Positions 1-8,420 of a stretch of DNA of 64,000 bases are shown here, piece by piece (positions within the stretch are counted from its first letter, which is position 1; every line of letters begins with the position of its first letter). A program made the position numbers and the translations under genes. Location of the stretch: NCBI RefSeq assembly GCF_900241005.1, contig NZ_OEST01000006.1:1-64000 (forward strand), given 5' to 3'. Below the pieces are notes generated by a model, which saw only the letters and a list, made by a program, of their open reading frames with translations, was not told where the DNA came from and ran no database searches. This stretch comes from Bacteroides cutis. GTDB taxonomy: Bacteria > Bacteroidota > Bacteroidia > Bacteroidales > Bacteroidaceae.

Positions 1-18
1 ACATCATGTCTGCCTTAT

Positions 19-128
<110 letters not shown>

Positions 129-135
129 TTAGAGG

Positions 136-170
136 AAAGCCTCCATGTCGAAAGATGTGGGGGCTTTTTG
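136..170 (+). terminator. Terminator of the rRNA operon
   Basis: An AAAGCCTCCAT arm pairs with ATGTGGGGGCTTT and is followed by a T run, eight bases after the 5S. The T run runs into the -33 box of the next promoter. Confidence 0.85.
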
Positions 171-199
171 TGTTTATAAGCGATAATTTACTATCTTTG
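167..199 (+). promoter_or_regulatory. Bacteroides-type promoter of the Cys-rich lipoprotein gene
   Basis: TTTG at 167-170, 21 bases, then TATCTTTG at 192-199, matching TTTG / TAnnTTTG. Transcription would begin near 206, giving a leader of about 40 nt before the ATG at 244. Confidence 0.7.
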
Positions 200-243
200 T
201 TCCCGAACTAATTTTTTTATCAACGTTTAAAGCAAATTGAAGT

Positions 244-495
244 ATGAAAACTAAAGTTTTATTGGCTGCTGTAGCGGTGGCATTTTCTTTCGCAGTAACA
301 TCCTGTGGTAACAAAAAAGCTGCTGAAGCTACCGATGCAACTGCTGATTCATGTTGTACAGCAAAAACAGAACAAGTATGTGATTCTGCCAAGACTTGTT
401 GCCAAGCTGCTGACTCTGCTGCTTGCCCGAAGGCTGCTTGTGATGGCGCTAAGTGTGACAAACCTTGCGAAAAAGCAGCTTGTGACAAGAAGTAA
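244..495 (+). CDS. Small cysteine-rich lipoprotein
   Basis: An 83-residue protein. Residues 1-20 are a signal peptide ending in the lipobox VTSC, so Cys21 should be lipidated and the mature protein anchored in a membrane as a small lipoprotein. The mature part is very short, rich in Ala, Lys and Asp, and holds eleven cysteines including Cys21, two as CC pairs and the rest spaced every 4-9 residues. Similar small Cys-rich lipoproteins occur in Bacteroides, but I know of no assigned function. The spacing could suit metal or thiol chemistry; that is inference. The gene has its own promoter (167-199) and terminator (528-556), so it is a single transcript. Confidence 0.8.
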   Translation: MKTKVLLAAVAVAFSFAVTSCGNKKAAEATDATADSCCTAKTEQVCDSAKTCCQAADSAACPKAACDGAKCDKPCEKAACDKK

Positions 496-527
496 TTCAG
501 GACTTTTATTGTACTGAGACATAGAGG

Positions 528-557
528 ATAGGTGTACTGAAAGGTACGCCTATTTTT
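528..557 (+). terminator. Terminator after the Cys-rich lipoprotein gene
   Basis: ATAGGTGTAC (528-537) pairs with GGTACGCCTAT (543-553), one G-U pair, followed by five Ts. Confidence 0.85.
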
Positions 558-631
558 GTGATATATTAGAGTGATAAATGAATGTTAGCTTATAAAATGA
601 TATTTATTTAGCAAAAAAAGTAACGAATTTG

Positions 632-662
632 TTTGTGCACTACAAAATAATATCTACCTTTG
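632..662 (+). promoter_or_regulatory. Promoter of the leucine operon
   Basis: TTTG (632-635), 19-base spacer, TACCTTTG (655-662), an exact match to the Bacteroides pattern. Transcription should start near 669, about 18 nt before the leader-peptide ATG at 687 and 196 nt before leuA, leaving room for the attenuator. Confidence 0.75.
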
Positions 663-686
663 TATCGTTAAAAATAAAAAGATAAG

Positions 687-770
687 ATGATTCGGAATTT
701 TACATATATTCTACTGTGTGGTATTATTATTCTACTGGCAAAGTTTAGTGGAAGTGAGTGCTGTGCGTAA
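687..770 (+). CDS. Predicted leu operon leader peptide (27 residues, Ile/Leu-rich)
   Basis: ATG at 687 and TAA at 768 enclose 27 codons. Residues 8-10 are Ile-Leu-Leu and residues 13-17 are Ile-Ile-Ile-Leu-Leu, so 8 of 10 codons in 8-17 are Ile or Leu (ATT, CTA, CTG). The tail, from Lys19, has neither. The peptide itself probably has no role; its translation would report charged tRNA-Ile and tRNA-Leu. The ORF lies between the operon promoter and an intrinsic terminator, the textbook place for an attenuation leader. The alternative, a chance hydrophobic mini-ORF, is unlikely given the complementarity described in the next entry. Confidence 0.75.
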   Translation: MIRNFTYILLCGIIILLAKFSGSECCA

Positions 771-833
771 ATATATGTGATATGAAACGATATACGAAAG
801 CCTTTCTCACTTCCTGGTGTGAAAGGCTTTTTT
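750..833 (+). promoter_or_regulatory. Transcription attenuator (terminator plus antiterminator) of the leu operon
   Basis: The terminator pairs 797-810 (AAAGCCTTTCTCAC) with 817-830, one mismatch, and ends in six Ts. The 9-nt segment GGAAGTGAG at 750-758, inside the leader ORF, is the exact reverse complement of CTCACTTCC at 806-814, the top of the terminator's 5' arm and loop. A ribosome stalled at Ile/Leu codons 8-17 (708-737) would leave 750-758 free to pair and block the terminator. A ribosome reaching the stop at 768 would cover it and allow termination. The mechanism is inferred from known attenuators. Confidence 0.75.
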
Positions 834-864
834 AATGAAATATAAATCATAAATATAAGATGCA

Positions 865-2361
865 ATGAGTGACAAGTTATTTATTTTCGACACAACGCTT
901 CGTGATGGCGAACAGGTTCCGGGATGCCAGTTGAATACAGTAGAAAAAATTCAGGTAGCCAAACAATTGGAAGCTCTGGGAGTGGATGTGATAGAAGCAG
1001 GATTTCCGATTTCAAGTCCGGGAGATTTCAATTCGGTAATTGAAATCTCTAAAGCAGTGACATGGCCTACGATATGTGCCTTGACACGTGCCGTGCAGAA
1101 AGATATTGATGTGGCGGCAGAGGCTTTGCAATTTGCCAAGCATAAGCGTATTCATACCGGTATCGGGACTTCTGATTCGCACATTAAGTATAAATTCAAT
1201 TCCAATCGTGAAGAGATTATAGAGCGTGCCGTTGCTGCCGTGAAATACGCCCGCAGATTTGTGGATGACGTGGAATTCTATGCCGAAGACGCAGGACGTA
1301 CGGATAATGAATATTTGGCACGTGTGATTGAGGCGGTTATCAAAGCCGGAGCTACGGTAGTGAATATCCCTGATACGACAGGATATTGTTTGCCGGCAGA
1401 GTATGGGGCTAAAATCAAGTATTTGATGGAGAATGTGAACGGTATTCACAATGCCGTGATTTCCACTCACTGCCACAATGACTTGGGTATGGCTACTGCC
1501 AACACCATGGCAGGTGTGTTGAATGGTGCCCGTCAGGTGGAAGTTACTGTCAACGGTATCGGTGAACGTGCCGGTAATACTTCTCTTGAAGAGATTGCCA
1601 TGATTATCAAATGCCATAAAGATATTGATATTGAGACTAATATCAATACACAGAAGATTTATCCGACCAGCCGTATGGTATCCAGTTTGATGAATATGCC
1701 GGTGCAGCCCAATAAGGCTATTGTAGGCCGTAATGCTTTTGCGCATTCGTCGGGCATTCATCAGGATGGTGTATTGAAGAATGTACAGACTTATGAAATT
1801 ATTGATCCTCATGATGTGGGTATTGATGATAATTCGATTGTATTGACAGCACGTAGTGGACGTGCTGCACTGAAGAACCGTTTACAGATACTCGGTGTAA
1901 ATTTGGAGCAGGATAAATTAGATAAAGTATATGAAGATTTTTTGAAACTTGCCGATAAAAAGAAAGATATCAATGACGATGATATCCTGGTCTTGGCAGG
2001 TGCCGACCGTACCCAGGATCACCGTATCAAATTGGAATATTTGCAGGTAACCAGTGGTGTGGGTGTACGTTCCGTAGCCAGTATAGGACTGAATATCTCC
2101 GGTGAGAAGTTTGAAGCCGCTGCCAGTGGAAACGGTCCCGTAGATGCGGCTATTAAAGCCCTGAAGAAAATCATCGACCGTCACATGACACTGAAGGAAT
2201 TCACTATACAGGCTATCAGCAAGGGTAGTGATGATATGGGTAAGGTACACATGCAGGTAGAATATGATAATCGTATCTACTATGGTTTTGGCGCCAATAC
2301 CGATATTATTGCTGCATCGGTAGAAGCTTATATCGACTGTATCAACAAATTTAAGATGTGA
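865..2361 (+). CDS. leuA: 2-isopropylmalate synthase
   Basis: A 498-residue cytoplasmic enzyme joining acetyl-CoA to 2-oxoisovalerate, the first committed step of leucine synthesis. The N-terminal TIM barrel of the HMGL-like family carries TTLRDGEQ (10-17) and the metal-binding HCHND motif (His202, His204). Residues from about 355 to the end form the LeuA dimer/allosteric domain through which leucine inhibits. Length is close to the usual bacterial enzyme of about 500-520. It is the first gene of the operon, 32 nt after the attenuator terminator, so its expression should depend on read-through. A second, more distant homologue lies at 4504. Confidence 0.93.
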   Translation: MSDKLFIFDTTLRDGEQVPGCQLNTVEKIQVAKQLEALGVDVIEAGFPISSPGDFNSVIEISKAVTWPTICALTRAVQKDIDVAAEALQFAKHKRIHTGIGTSDSHIKYKFNSNREEIIERAVAAVKYARRFVDDVEFYAEDAGRTDNEYLARVIEAVIKAGATVVNIPDTTGYCLPAEYGAKIKYLMENVNGIHNAVISTHCHNDLGMATANTMAGVLNGARQVEVTVNGIGERAGNTSLEEIAMIIKCHKDIDIETNINTQKIYPTSRMVSSLMNMPVQPNKAIVGRNAFAHSSGIHQDGVLKNVQTYEIIDPHDVGIDDNSIVLTARSGRAALKNRLQILGVNLEQDKLDKVYEDFLKLADKKKDINDDDILVLAGADRTQDHRIKLEYLQVTSGVGVRSVASIGLNISGEKFEAAASGNGPVDAAIKALKKIIDRHMTLKEFTIQAISKGSDDMGKVHMQVEYDNRIYYGFGANTDIIAASVEAYIDCINKFKM

Positions 2362-2458
2362 GGCAAAGAGGGAGTGATAAGGTGATAAGTGATAGAGTGG
2401 TAATCTTAATTTATGCCTTATATATTTCATAATTAATAATTAACTAATAATCGTTCTG

Positions 2459-3856
2459 ATGAATACATTATTTGATAAAATCTGGGATGCACACGTGGTA
2501 CAAAAAGTGAAAGATGGTCCCACGCAACTTTACATAGACCGTCTTTATTGTCATGAGGTAACGAGCCCGCAGGCTTTTGCCGGATTGCGTACACGCGGAA
2601 TCAAATGTTTCCGTCCGGAAAAGATATTCTGTATGCCCGACCATAATACGCCGACACACGACCAGGATAAACCCATTGAAGACCCTATCTCGAAAACACA
2701 AGTCGATACTTTGGCTAAGAATGCCGAGGACTTCGGTTTGGAGCATTTCGGTATGATGGATAAGAGAAATGGAATTATCCATGTGGTGGGTCCGGAACGT
2801 GCTTTGACTTTGCCGGGTATGACAATTGTGTGCGGTGATTCGCATACTTCTACTCACGGTGCGATGGGAGCGGTGGCTTTCGGTATCGGCACGAGCGAGG
2901 TGGAGATGGTAATGGCTTCACAATGTATTCTTCAGACACGTCCGATGACGATGCGCATTACCGTTGACGGTAAGTTGGGGAAAGGAGTGACGGCGAAAGA
3001 TATGGCACTGTATATGATGTCTAAAATGACAACAAGTGGTGCTACGGGATATTTTGTGGAGTATGCCGGAGAAGCAGTCCGTGACCTGACAATGGAGGGA
3101 CGTCTGACGCTGTGCAATCTGAGTATAGAAATGGGCGCCCGTGGCGGTATGGTTGCTCCCGATGAAAAGACTTTTGCTTATATAAAAGGACGTGAATATG
3201 CTCCGGCCGGTGAAGCATGGGACAAAGCATTGGCTTATTGGAAAACATTGAAGAGCAACGACGATGCGGTGTTTGATAAAGAAGTTCGCTTTGATGCCGC
3301 AGATATTGAGCCGATGATTACATACGGTACCAATCCGGGCATGGGTATGGGAGTCACTCAACATATTCCCACTACTGAGGCTATGGGAGAAGCTGCAAAA
3401 GCCTCTTTTATGAAATCTATGAATTATATGGGTTTCCAACCGGGTGAATCGTTATTGGGCAAGAAGATTGACTATGTGTTTCTGGGAGCCTGTACAAATG
3501 GTCGTATTGAAGACTTCCGTGCTTTTGCTTCTGTTGTAAAAGGTCGTAAGAAAGCAGAAGGAGTAGTGGCATGGCTGGTTCCGGGTTCATGGATGGTGGA
3601 TGCGCAAATCCGTGAAGAAGGTCTGGATAAGATACTGGAAGATGCGGGCTTTGCTATCCGCCAACCGGGTTGTTCGGCTTGTCTGGCTATGAACGATGAT
3701 AAAGTGCCCAGCGGTAAATATGCGGTGTCTACCAGTAATCGTAACTTTGAAGGACGTCAAGGGCCTGGCTCACGCACGTTGCTGGCCAGCCCGCTGGTGG
3801 CTGCTGCGGCTGCTGTGACGGGAGTAATTACGGATCCAAGGGAATTGATTGAATGA
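2459..3856 (+). CDS. leuC: 3-isopropylmalate dehydratase, large subunit
   Basis: A 465-residue aconitase-family subunit that, with LeuD, isomerises 2- to 3-isopropylmalate. The three cysteines that hold the [4Fe-4S] cluster are visible: Cys345 in GACTNG, and Cys405 and Cys408 in [10 protein letters not shown]. The early [10 protein letters not shown] motif is also typical. Length matches LeuC (about 466). It starts 97 nt after leuA, with AT-rich spacer and no evident terminator, and leuD follows almost at once, fitting co-transcription. The same enzyme can hydrate citramalate derivatives, which matters given the synthase at 4504. Confidence 0.95.
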   Translation: MNTLFDKIWDAHVVQKVKDGPTQLYIDRLYCHEVTSPQAFAGLRTRGIKCFRPEKIFCMPDHNTPTHDQDKPIEDPISKTQVDTLAKNAEDFGLEHFGMMDKRNGIIHVVGPERALTLPGMTIVCGDSHTSTHGAMGAVAFGIGTSEVEMVMASQCILQTRPMTMRITVDGKLGKGVTAKDMALYMMSKMTTSGATGYFVEYAGEAVRDLTMEGRLTLCNLSIEMGARGGMVAPDEKTFAYIKGREYAPAGEAWDKALAYWKTLKSNDDAVFDKEVRFDAADIEPMITYGTNPGMGMGVTQHIPTTEAMGEAAKASFMKSMNYMGFQPGESLLGKKIDYVFLGACTNGRIEDFRAFASVVKGRKKAEGVVAWLVPGSWMVDAQIREEGLDKILEDAGFAIRQPGCSACLAMNDDKVPSGKYAVSTSNRNFEGRQGPGSRTLLASPLVAAAAAVTGVITDPRELIE

Positions 3857-3914
3857 TGATTGGGGGATTGCACACTCAAAATCCCATTTACAAAACAATT
3901 TAATGATAAAAACA

Positions 3915-4514
3915 ATGAAACAGAAATTTGATATTATCACCAGTACTTGTGTCCCTCTTCCTTTGGAGAATGTGGATACTGACCAGATAATTCCTGCACG
4001 TTTTTTGAAAGCAACTACCCGCGAAGAAAAATTCTTCGGTGATAACCTGTTCCGTGACTGGCGTTATAATCCGGATGGTTCATTAAATAAAAAATTCGTA
4101 TTGAATAATCCTGCTTATAACGGGCAAATTCTTGTAGCTGGAAAGAACTTCGGTTCGGGGTCCAGTCGTGAACATGCTGCATGGGCGATAGCCGGATATG
4201 GCTTTCGTGTAGTAGTATCCAGTTTTTTCGCTGATATTCATAAAAATAATGAACTGAACAATTTTGTTCTTCCCGTCGTAGTAAGTGAGCTGTTCCTGAA
4301 AGAACTGTTTGATTCTATTGCTGCCGACCCTAAAACAGAGGTAGAAGTGAATTTGCCTGAACAAACCATTACTAATAAGGCTACAGGCAAGAAAGAATAT
4401 TTTGAAATCAATGCCTATAAGAAACATTGTCTGATGAATGGATTGGACGATATTGATTTTCTACTGGAAAACAAAGATAAGATAGAAACTTGGGAGAAGA
4501 AAAATGAAGCATAA
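3915..4514 (+). CDS. leuD: 3-isopropylmalate dehydratase, small subunit
   Basis: A 199-residue swivel-domain partner of LeuC. Motifs are VDTDQIIPARFL near residue 20 and GSGSSREHA near residue 75. The frame is open further upstream, with ATGs at 3849 and 3903, but starting at 3915 (MKQKF) aligns with the usual N-terminus of the family, so I chose it; 3903 is nearly as likely. The last 11 bases overlap the start of the next gene at 4504, which suggests translational coupling. Confidence 0.93.
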   Translation: MKQKFDIITSTCVPLPLENVDTDQIIPARFLKATTREEKFFGDNLFRDWRYNPDGSLNKKFVLNNPAYNGQILVAGKNFGSGSSREHAAWAIAGYGFRVVVSSFFADIHKNNELNNFVLPVVVSELFLKELFDSIAADPKTEVEVNLPEQTITNKATGKKEYFEINAYKKHCLMNGLDDIDFLLENKDKIETWEKKNEA

Positions 4515-6045
4515 CCATCCGAAGATAGAAATCATGGATACCACGCTTCGCGATGGTGAACAAACCAGCGGAGTATCTTTTGTACCTCATGAGAAGCTGA
4601 TGATTGCCCGTCTGTTACTGGAAGAGTTGAAAGTAGATCGGGTGGAAGTAGCTTCTGCACGGGTATCCGAAGGTGAGTTTGATGCGGTCAGGATGATATG
4701 TGACTGGGCTGCACGCCGCAATATGCTGCCGAAGGTAGAAGTACTCGGTTTTGTGGACGGACGCACTTCGGTAGACTGGATACATGCTACCGGATGCCGT
4801 GTCATCAACCTGTTGTGCAAAGGTTCATTGAAGCATTGCAACTGTCAGTTGAAAAAGACTCCCGAGGAACATATTAAAGACATCTTGGCGGTGGTGGACT
4901 ATGCCAACGAACAAGACATGGAAGTAAATATCTATCTTGAAGACTGGAGTAACGGTATGAAAGACTCGCCGGAATATGTCTTTCTGTTGATGGATGCGCT
5001 GGTTCAGACTAATATCAAACGTTATATGTTACCCGATACGTTGGGTATTCTGAACCCTTTGCAAGTCATCGGGTTCATGCGGAAGATGGTGAAACGTTAT
5101 CCGCAAGCGCATTTTGATTTCCATGCACACAATGATTATGACCTTGCTGTGAGTAATGTGCTTGCTGCTGTGTTGAGCGGTTGTAAAGGTTTGCATACCA
5201 CTATCAACGGTTTGGGCGAACGTGCCGGGAATGCCCCACTTGCCAGTGTACAGGCTATTCTCAAAGATCATTTCAACGCGATCACTAATATCGATGAAAA
5301 CCGCCTGAACGATGTGAGCCGTGTGGTAGAATCTTATTCGGGCATCGTTATTCCTGCCAATAAACCGATTGTGGGTGAGAATGTGTTTACGCAGGTGGCA
5401 GGCGTACATGCTGATGGTGATAACAAGAGCAATCTTTACTGTAATGACCTGCTCCCCGAACGTTTCGGACGTAAGCGGGAATATGCTTTGGGTAAAAACA
5501 GTGGCAAGGCAAATATCCGTAAAAATCTGGAAGATTTGGGGTTACAGCTTGATGAGGATGCTATGCGTAAGGTTACCGAGCGTATCATCGAATTGGGCGA
5601 TAAGAAAGAATTGGTGACACAAGAAGACTTACCCTATATTGTTTCTGATGTTTTGAAACATGGTGTGATGGATGAGCGGGTAAAACTGAAAAGTTATATT
5701 GTGAACTTGGCATACGGGCTGAAGCCTATGGCAACGCTAAAAATTGAAATCAACGGTAAAGAATATGAGGAAAGTTCTAGTGGAGACGGTCAATATGACG
5801 CTTTTGTTCGTGCGCTACGTAAGATATATAAAATAACTTTGGGGCGTAAGTTTCCGATGTTGACGAACTATGCAGTCTCCATCCCTCCCGGCGGACGTAC
5901 TGATGCTTTTGTGCAAACGGTCATCACCTGGAGTTTTGAGGACAAGGTGTTTCGTACACGTGGATTGGATGCCGATCAGACGGAAGCTGCCATCAAGGCG
6001 ACGGTGAAGATGCTGAATATAATTGAGGGGGAATACGGTAAATGA
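4504..6045 (+). CDS. Isopropylmalate/citramalate synthase family enzyme
   Basis: A 513-residue homologue of LeuA. It has the same catalytic marks: TTLRDGEQ near the N-terminus, the metal-binding FHAHND (His207, His209), NGLGERAGN, and a C-terminal LeuA dimer-type domain. The sequence between motifs differs much from the LeuA at 865, so it is unlikely to be a simple duplicate. Members of this group include citramalate synthase (pyruvate plus acetyl-CoA, first step of a threonine-independent isoleucine route) and second isopropylmalate synthases. Its place between leuD and leuB, and the Ile codons in the operon leader, favour citramalate synthase. The substrate cannot be decided from sequence alone. 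Confidence 0.85.
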   Translation: MKHNHPKIEIMDTTLRDGEQTSGVSFVPHEKLMIARLLLEELKVDRVEVASARVSEGEFDAVRMICDWAARRNMLPKVEVLGFVDGRTSVDWIHATGCRVINLLCKGSLKHCNCQLKKTPEEHIKDILAVVDYANEQDMEVNIYLEDWSNGMKDSPEYVFLLMDALVQTNIKRYMLPDTLGILNPLQVIGFMRKMVKRYPQAHFDFHAHNDYDLAVSNVLAAVLSGCKGLHTTINGLGERAGNAPLASVQAILKDHFNAITNIDENRLNDVSRVVESYSGIVIPANKPIVGENVFTQVAGVHADGDNKSNLYCNDLLPERFGRKREYALGKNSGKANIRKNLEDLGLQLDEDAMRKVTERIIELGDKKELVTQEDLPYIVSDVLKHGVMDERVKLKSYIVNLAYGLKPMATLKIEINGKEYEESSSGDGQYDAFVRALRKIYKITLGRKFPMLTNYAVSIPPGGRTDAFVQTVITWSFEDKVFRTRGLDADQTEAAIKATVKMLNIIEGEYGK

Positions 6046-6055
6046 AATATTAATC

Positions 6056-6301
6056 ATGACTTATAAAACAGTGAAAGATTATTTTGTAAGGAAACCTAAT
6101 GCAAGCTATCTGTTTTTTGCTTGTGTAATATTTATGTTTCGTGTTTTTTTACACTGGTATGGTAGCGATGCACAGCTTGTCAATCTTTTAGATGTGATAT
6201 GGACGCTTATGCTTACTGCCGGTTTTGTGTTTGGTGACCGTATTCGCCGTAAGAATAAAGCAATGAAAGATAAAATAGAAAATGAATTAAAAAAGGAATA
6301 A
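6056..6301 (+). CDS. Small membrane protein within the leu operon
   Basis: An 81-residue protein beginning 11 nt after the synthase stop and ending 7 nt before leuB. Two hydrophobic segments, about residues 15-33 and 40-58, are followed by a highly charged tail rich in Lys and Glu (RIRRKNKAMKDKIE). This suggests a two-pass inner-membrane protein with a cytoplasmic basic tail. I recognise no family and will not assign a function. Tight packing on both sides indicates it is translated as part of the operon. The ATG at 6056 was chosen over an in-frame upstream start that would overlap the preceding gene. Confidence 0.7.
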   Translation: MTYKTVKDYFVRKPNASYLFFACVIFMFRVFLHWYGSDAQLVNLLDVIWTLMLTAGFVFGDRIRRKNKAMKDKIENELKKE

Positions 6302-6307
6302 ACCATT

Positions 6308-7366
6308 ATGGATTTTAAAATTGCAGTATTGGCTGGTGATGGTATCGGCCCTGAGATTTCAGCCGTAGGTGTAGATGTGATGACGGCTGTTTGTGAGAAG
6401 TTCGGACACAAAGTGAACTATGAGTACGCTATCTGTGGCGCAGATGCTATTGATAAGGTGGGTGATCCATTTCCCGAAACAACCTATCAGGTTTGTAAGG
6501 ATGCAGATGCCGTACTCTTCTCTGCCGTAGGCGATCCGAAATTTGATAATAACCCTACTGCTACAGTGCGTCCGGAACAGGGTTTGCTGGCTATGCGCAA
6601 GAAACTGGGTTTGTTTGCAAATATCCGTCCGGTACAAACTTTTAAATGTTTGCTTCATAAATCGCCGCTTCGTGCGGACTTGGTAGACGGTGCTGATTTT
6701 CTCTGTATCCGCGAACTTACCGGTGGTATGTATTTTGGTGAAAAATATCAGGACAATGATAAGGCTTACGATACCAATATGTACACCCGCCCCGAGATTG
6801 AACGTATCCTGAAAGTCGGTTTTGAATATGCCATGAAACGTAATAAACATCTGACTGTGGTAGACAAAGCCAATGTGCTTGCATCTTCCCGACTTTGGAG
6901 ACAGATAGCTCAAGAAATGGCTCCCGACTATCCAGAAGTAACTACCGATTATATGTTTGTGGATAATGCCGCCATGAAGATGATTCAGGAACCGAAATTC
7001 TTCGATGTGATGGTTACGGAAAACACGTTCGGAGATATTTTGACTGATGAGGGTTCTTGTATCAGTGGCTCTATGGGATTGCTTCCGTCAGCTTCCACCG
7101 GTGAGAGTACTCCAGTATTTGAACCTATTCATGGTTCATGGCCTCAAGCCAAGGGATTGAACATAGCGAACCCGTTGGCACAAATACTTTCCGTGGCCAT
7201 GTTGTTTGAGTATTTTGACCTGAAAGAAGAAGGCGCCCTTATACGTAAGGCAGTGGATGCTTCACTTGATGCTAATGTGCGTACACCGGAAATTCAGGTG
7301 GAAGGTGGCATTAAGTACGGTACCAAAGAAGTTGGTATGTGGATTGTGGATTATATAAAGCGCTAA
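6308..7366 (+). CDS. leuB: 3-isopropylmalate dehydrogenase
   Basis: A 352-residue NAD-dependent enzyme that oxidises and decarboxylates 3-isopropylmalate to 2-oxoisocaproate. The N-terminal GDGIGPEI and the C-terminal [13 protein letters not shown] with [10 protein letters not shown] are characteristic of the isocitrate/isopropylmalate dehydrogenase family; Arg and Lys residues for substrate carboxylates lie in between. Length equals the usual 350-360. It closes the leucine operon. The same enzyme would act on methylmalate if the preceding synthase makes citramalate. Confidence 0.95.
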   Translation: MDFKIAVLAGDGIGPEISAVGVDVMTAVCEKFGHKVNYEYAICGADAIDKVGDPFPETTYQVCKDADAVLFSAVGDPKFDNNPTATVRPEQGLLAMRKKLGLFANIRPVQTFKCLLHKSPLRADLVDGADFLCIRELTGGMYFGEKYQDNDKAYDTNMYTRPEIERILKVGFEYAMKRNKHLTVVDKANVLASSRLWRQIAQEMAPDYPEVTTDYMFVDNAAMKMIQEPKFFDVMVTENTFGDILTDEGSCISGSMGLLPSASTGESTPVFEPIHGSWPQAKGLNIANPLAQILSVAMLFEYFDLKEEGALIRKAVDASLDANVRTPEIQVEGGIKYGTKEVGMWIVDYIKR

Positions 7367-7404
7367 TCTTTATTAAGGAAATAAAGGAACACTCAGATTT
7401 TTCC

Positions 7405-7412
7405 TAACTTTG
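7405..7412 (+). promoter_or_regulatory. -7 box of the cysK promoter
   Basis: TAACTTTG, a full match to TAnnTTTG. No convincing -33 TTTG is seen about 20 bases upstream. The start site would fall near 7419, within the hairpin at 7414-7445. Confidence 0.5.
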
Positions 7413-7413
7413 C

Positions 7414-7450
7414 GAGACTGCATCAAGAAATCTTGATGTGGTCTCTTTTA
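7414..7450 (+). terminator. Hairpin plus short T run between leuB and cysK
   Basis: GAGACTGCATCAAG (7414-7427) pairs with CTTGATGTGGTCTC (7432-7445), two G-U pairs, AAAT loop, followed by TTTTA. It could terminate the leu operon. It also starts where the cysK transcript should begin, so it could instead be a 5'-UTR structure of cysK, whose ATG is only 20 nt downstream. Confidence 0.55.
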
Positions 7451-7464
7451 TAAAAAGGATAATT

Positions 7465-8415
7465 ATGGCAAAAATAGCAAATAATCTGACGGAACTCATC
7501 GGGCATACACCGTTGATGGAATTGGCCGGATACGGCCGTAAGTACGGACTGACAACAAACGTGATAGCCAAGTTGGAAGCTTTCAATCCGGCGGGCAGTG
7601 TAAAAGACCGTGTGGCACTTGCCATGATTGAAGACGCTGAAATGCGTGGAGTCTTGAAACCCGGTGCCACGATTATAGAACCGACCAGCGGAAATACAGG
7701 TGTGGGACTTGCAATGGTGGCTACTATCAAGGGATATCATCTTATATTGACTATGCCCGAAACGATGAGTGTCGAGCGGCGTAACCTGTTGAAAGCTTTG
7801 GGGGCGGAAATAGTGTTGACAGATGGCCTTGCTGGCATGGCCGGTTCTATATCCAAAGCGAAGGAACTAAGGGATGAAATACCCGGTTCCGTCATTTTGC
7901 AACAATTTGAGAACCCTTCTAATGCACGTATCCATGCACTTACCACTGGTGAGGAAATCTGGGAAGATACCGATGGAAAGGTAGATGTATTTGTAGCCGG
8001 GGTAGGTACGGGTGGTACGATATGTGGAGTTGCAGCAGCATTGAAGAAGCACAATCCTGATATTTATATTGTAGCAGTAGAACCTGCAGCATCGCCTGTT
8101 CTTGAAGGAGGAGAGGCGGCGGCGCATCGTATTCAGGGTATCGGAGCGAATTTTGTTCCCGCCATTTACGATGCTTCGTTGGTGGATGAGGTTATTCCCG
8201 TACCTGATGATGAAGCCATTCGCACTGGACGCGAACTTTCGTTAACCGAAGGACTTCTTGCGGGAATATCTTCCGGTGCAGCGGTTTATGCGGCAAGACT
8301 GTTGGCAGATCGTTCAGAGTTTGCAAACAAAATGATTGTTGCCTTGTTGCCCGATACGGGAGAAAGATATCTTTCAACCGAGTTATTTGCTTTTGATACC
8401 TATCCTTTGGATTGA
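7465..8415 (+). CDS. cysK: Cysteine synthase A (O-acetylserine sulfhydrylase)
   Basis: A 316-residue PLP enzyme that replaces the acetyl group of O-acetylserine with sulfide to give cysteine. Lys47 in SVKDR is the Schiff-base lysine; TSGNTG (substrate loop) and GTGGT (phosphate-binding loop) follow in order, then SSGAA near the C-terminus. Length matches CysK (about 310-323). The ATG at 7465 was chosen because the longer frame begins inside the upstream hairpin and family members start just before this point. The next gene overlaps or abuts its stop. Confidence 0.94.
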   Translation: MAKIANNLTELIGHTPLMELAGYGRKYGLTTNVIAKLEAFNPAGSVKDRVALAMIEDAEMRGVLKPGATIIEPTSGNTGVGLAMVATIKGYHLILTMPETMSVERRNLLKALGAEIVLTDGLAGMAGSISKAKELRDEIPGSVILQQFENPSNARIHALTTGEEIWEDTDGKVDVFVAGVGTGGTICGVAAALKKHNPDIYIVAVEPAASPVLEGGEAAAHRIQGIGANFVPAIYDASLVDEVIPVPDDEAIRTGRELSLTEGLLAGISSGAAVYAARLLADRSEFANKMIVALLPDTGERYLSTELFAFDTYPLD

Positions 8416-8420
8416 TAAAC

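Noticed and set aside
1012..1812. Long open frame on the minus strand inside leuA
   Set aside because: It lies fully within a well-supported gene, shows no domain, and is explained by codon bias on the other strand.
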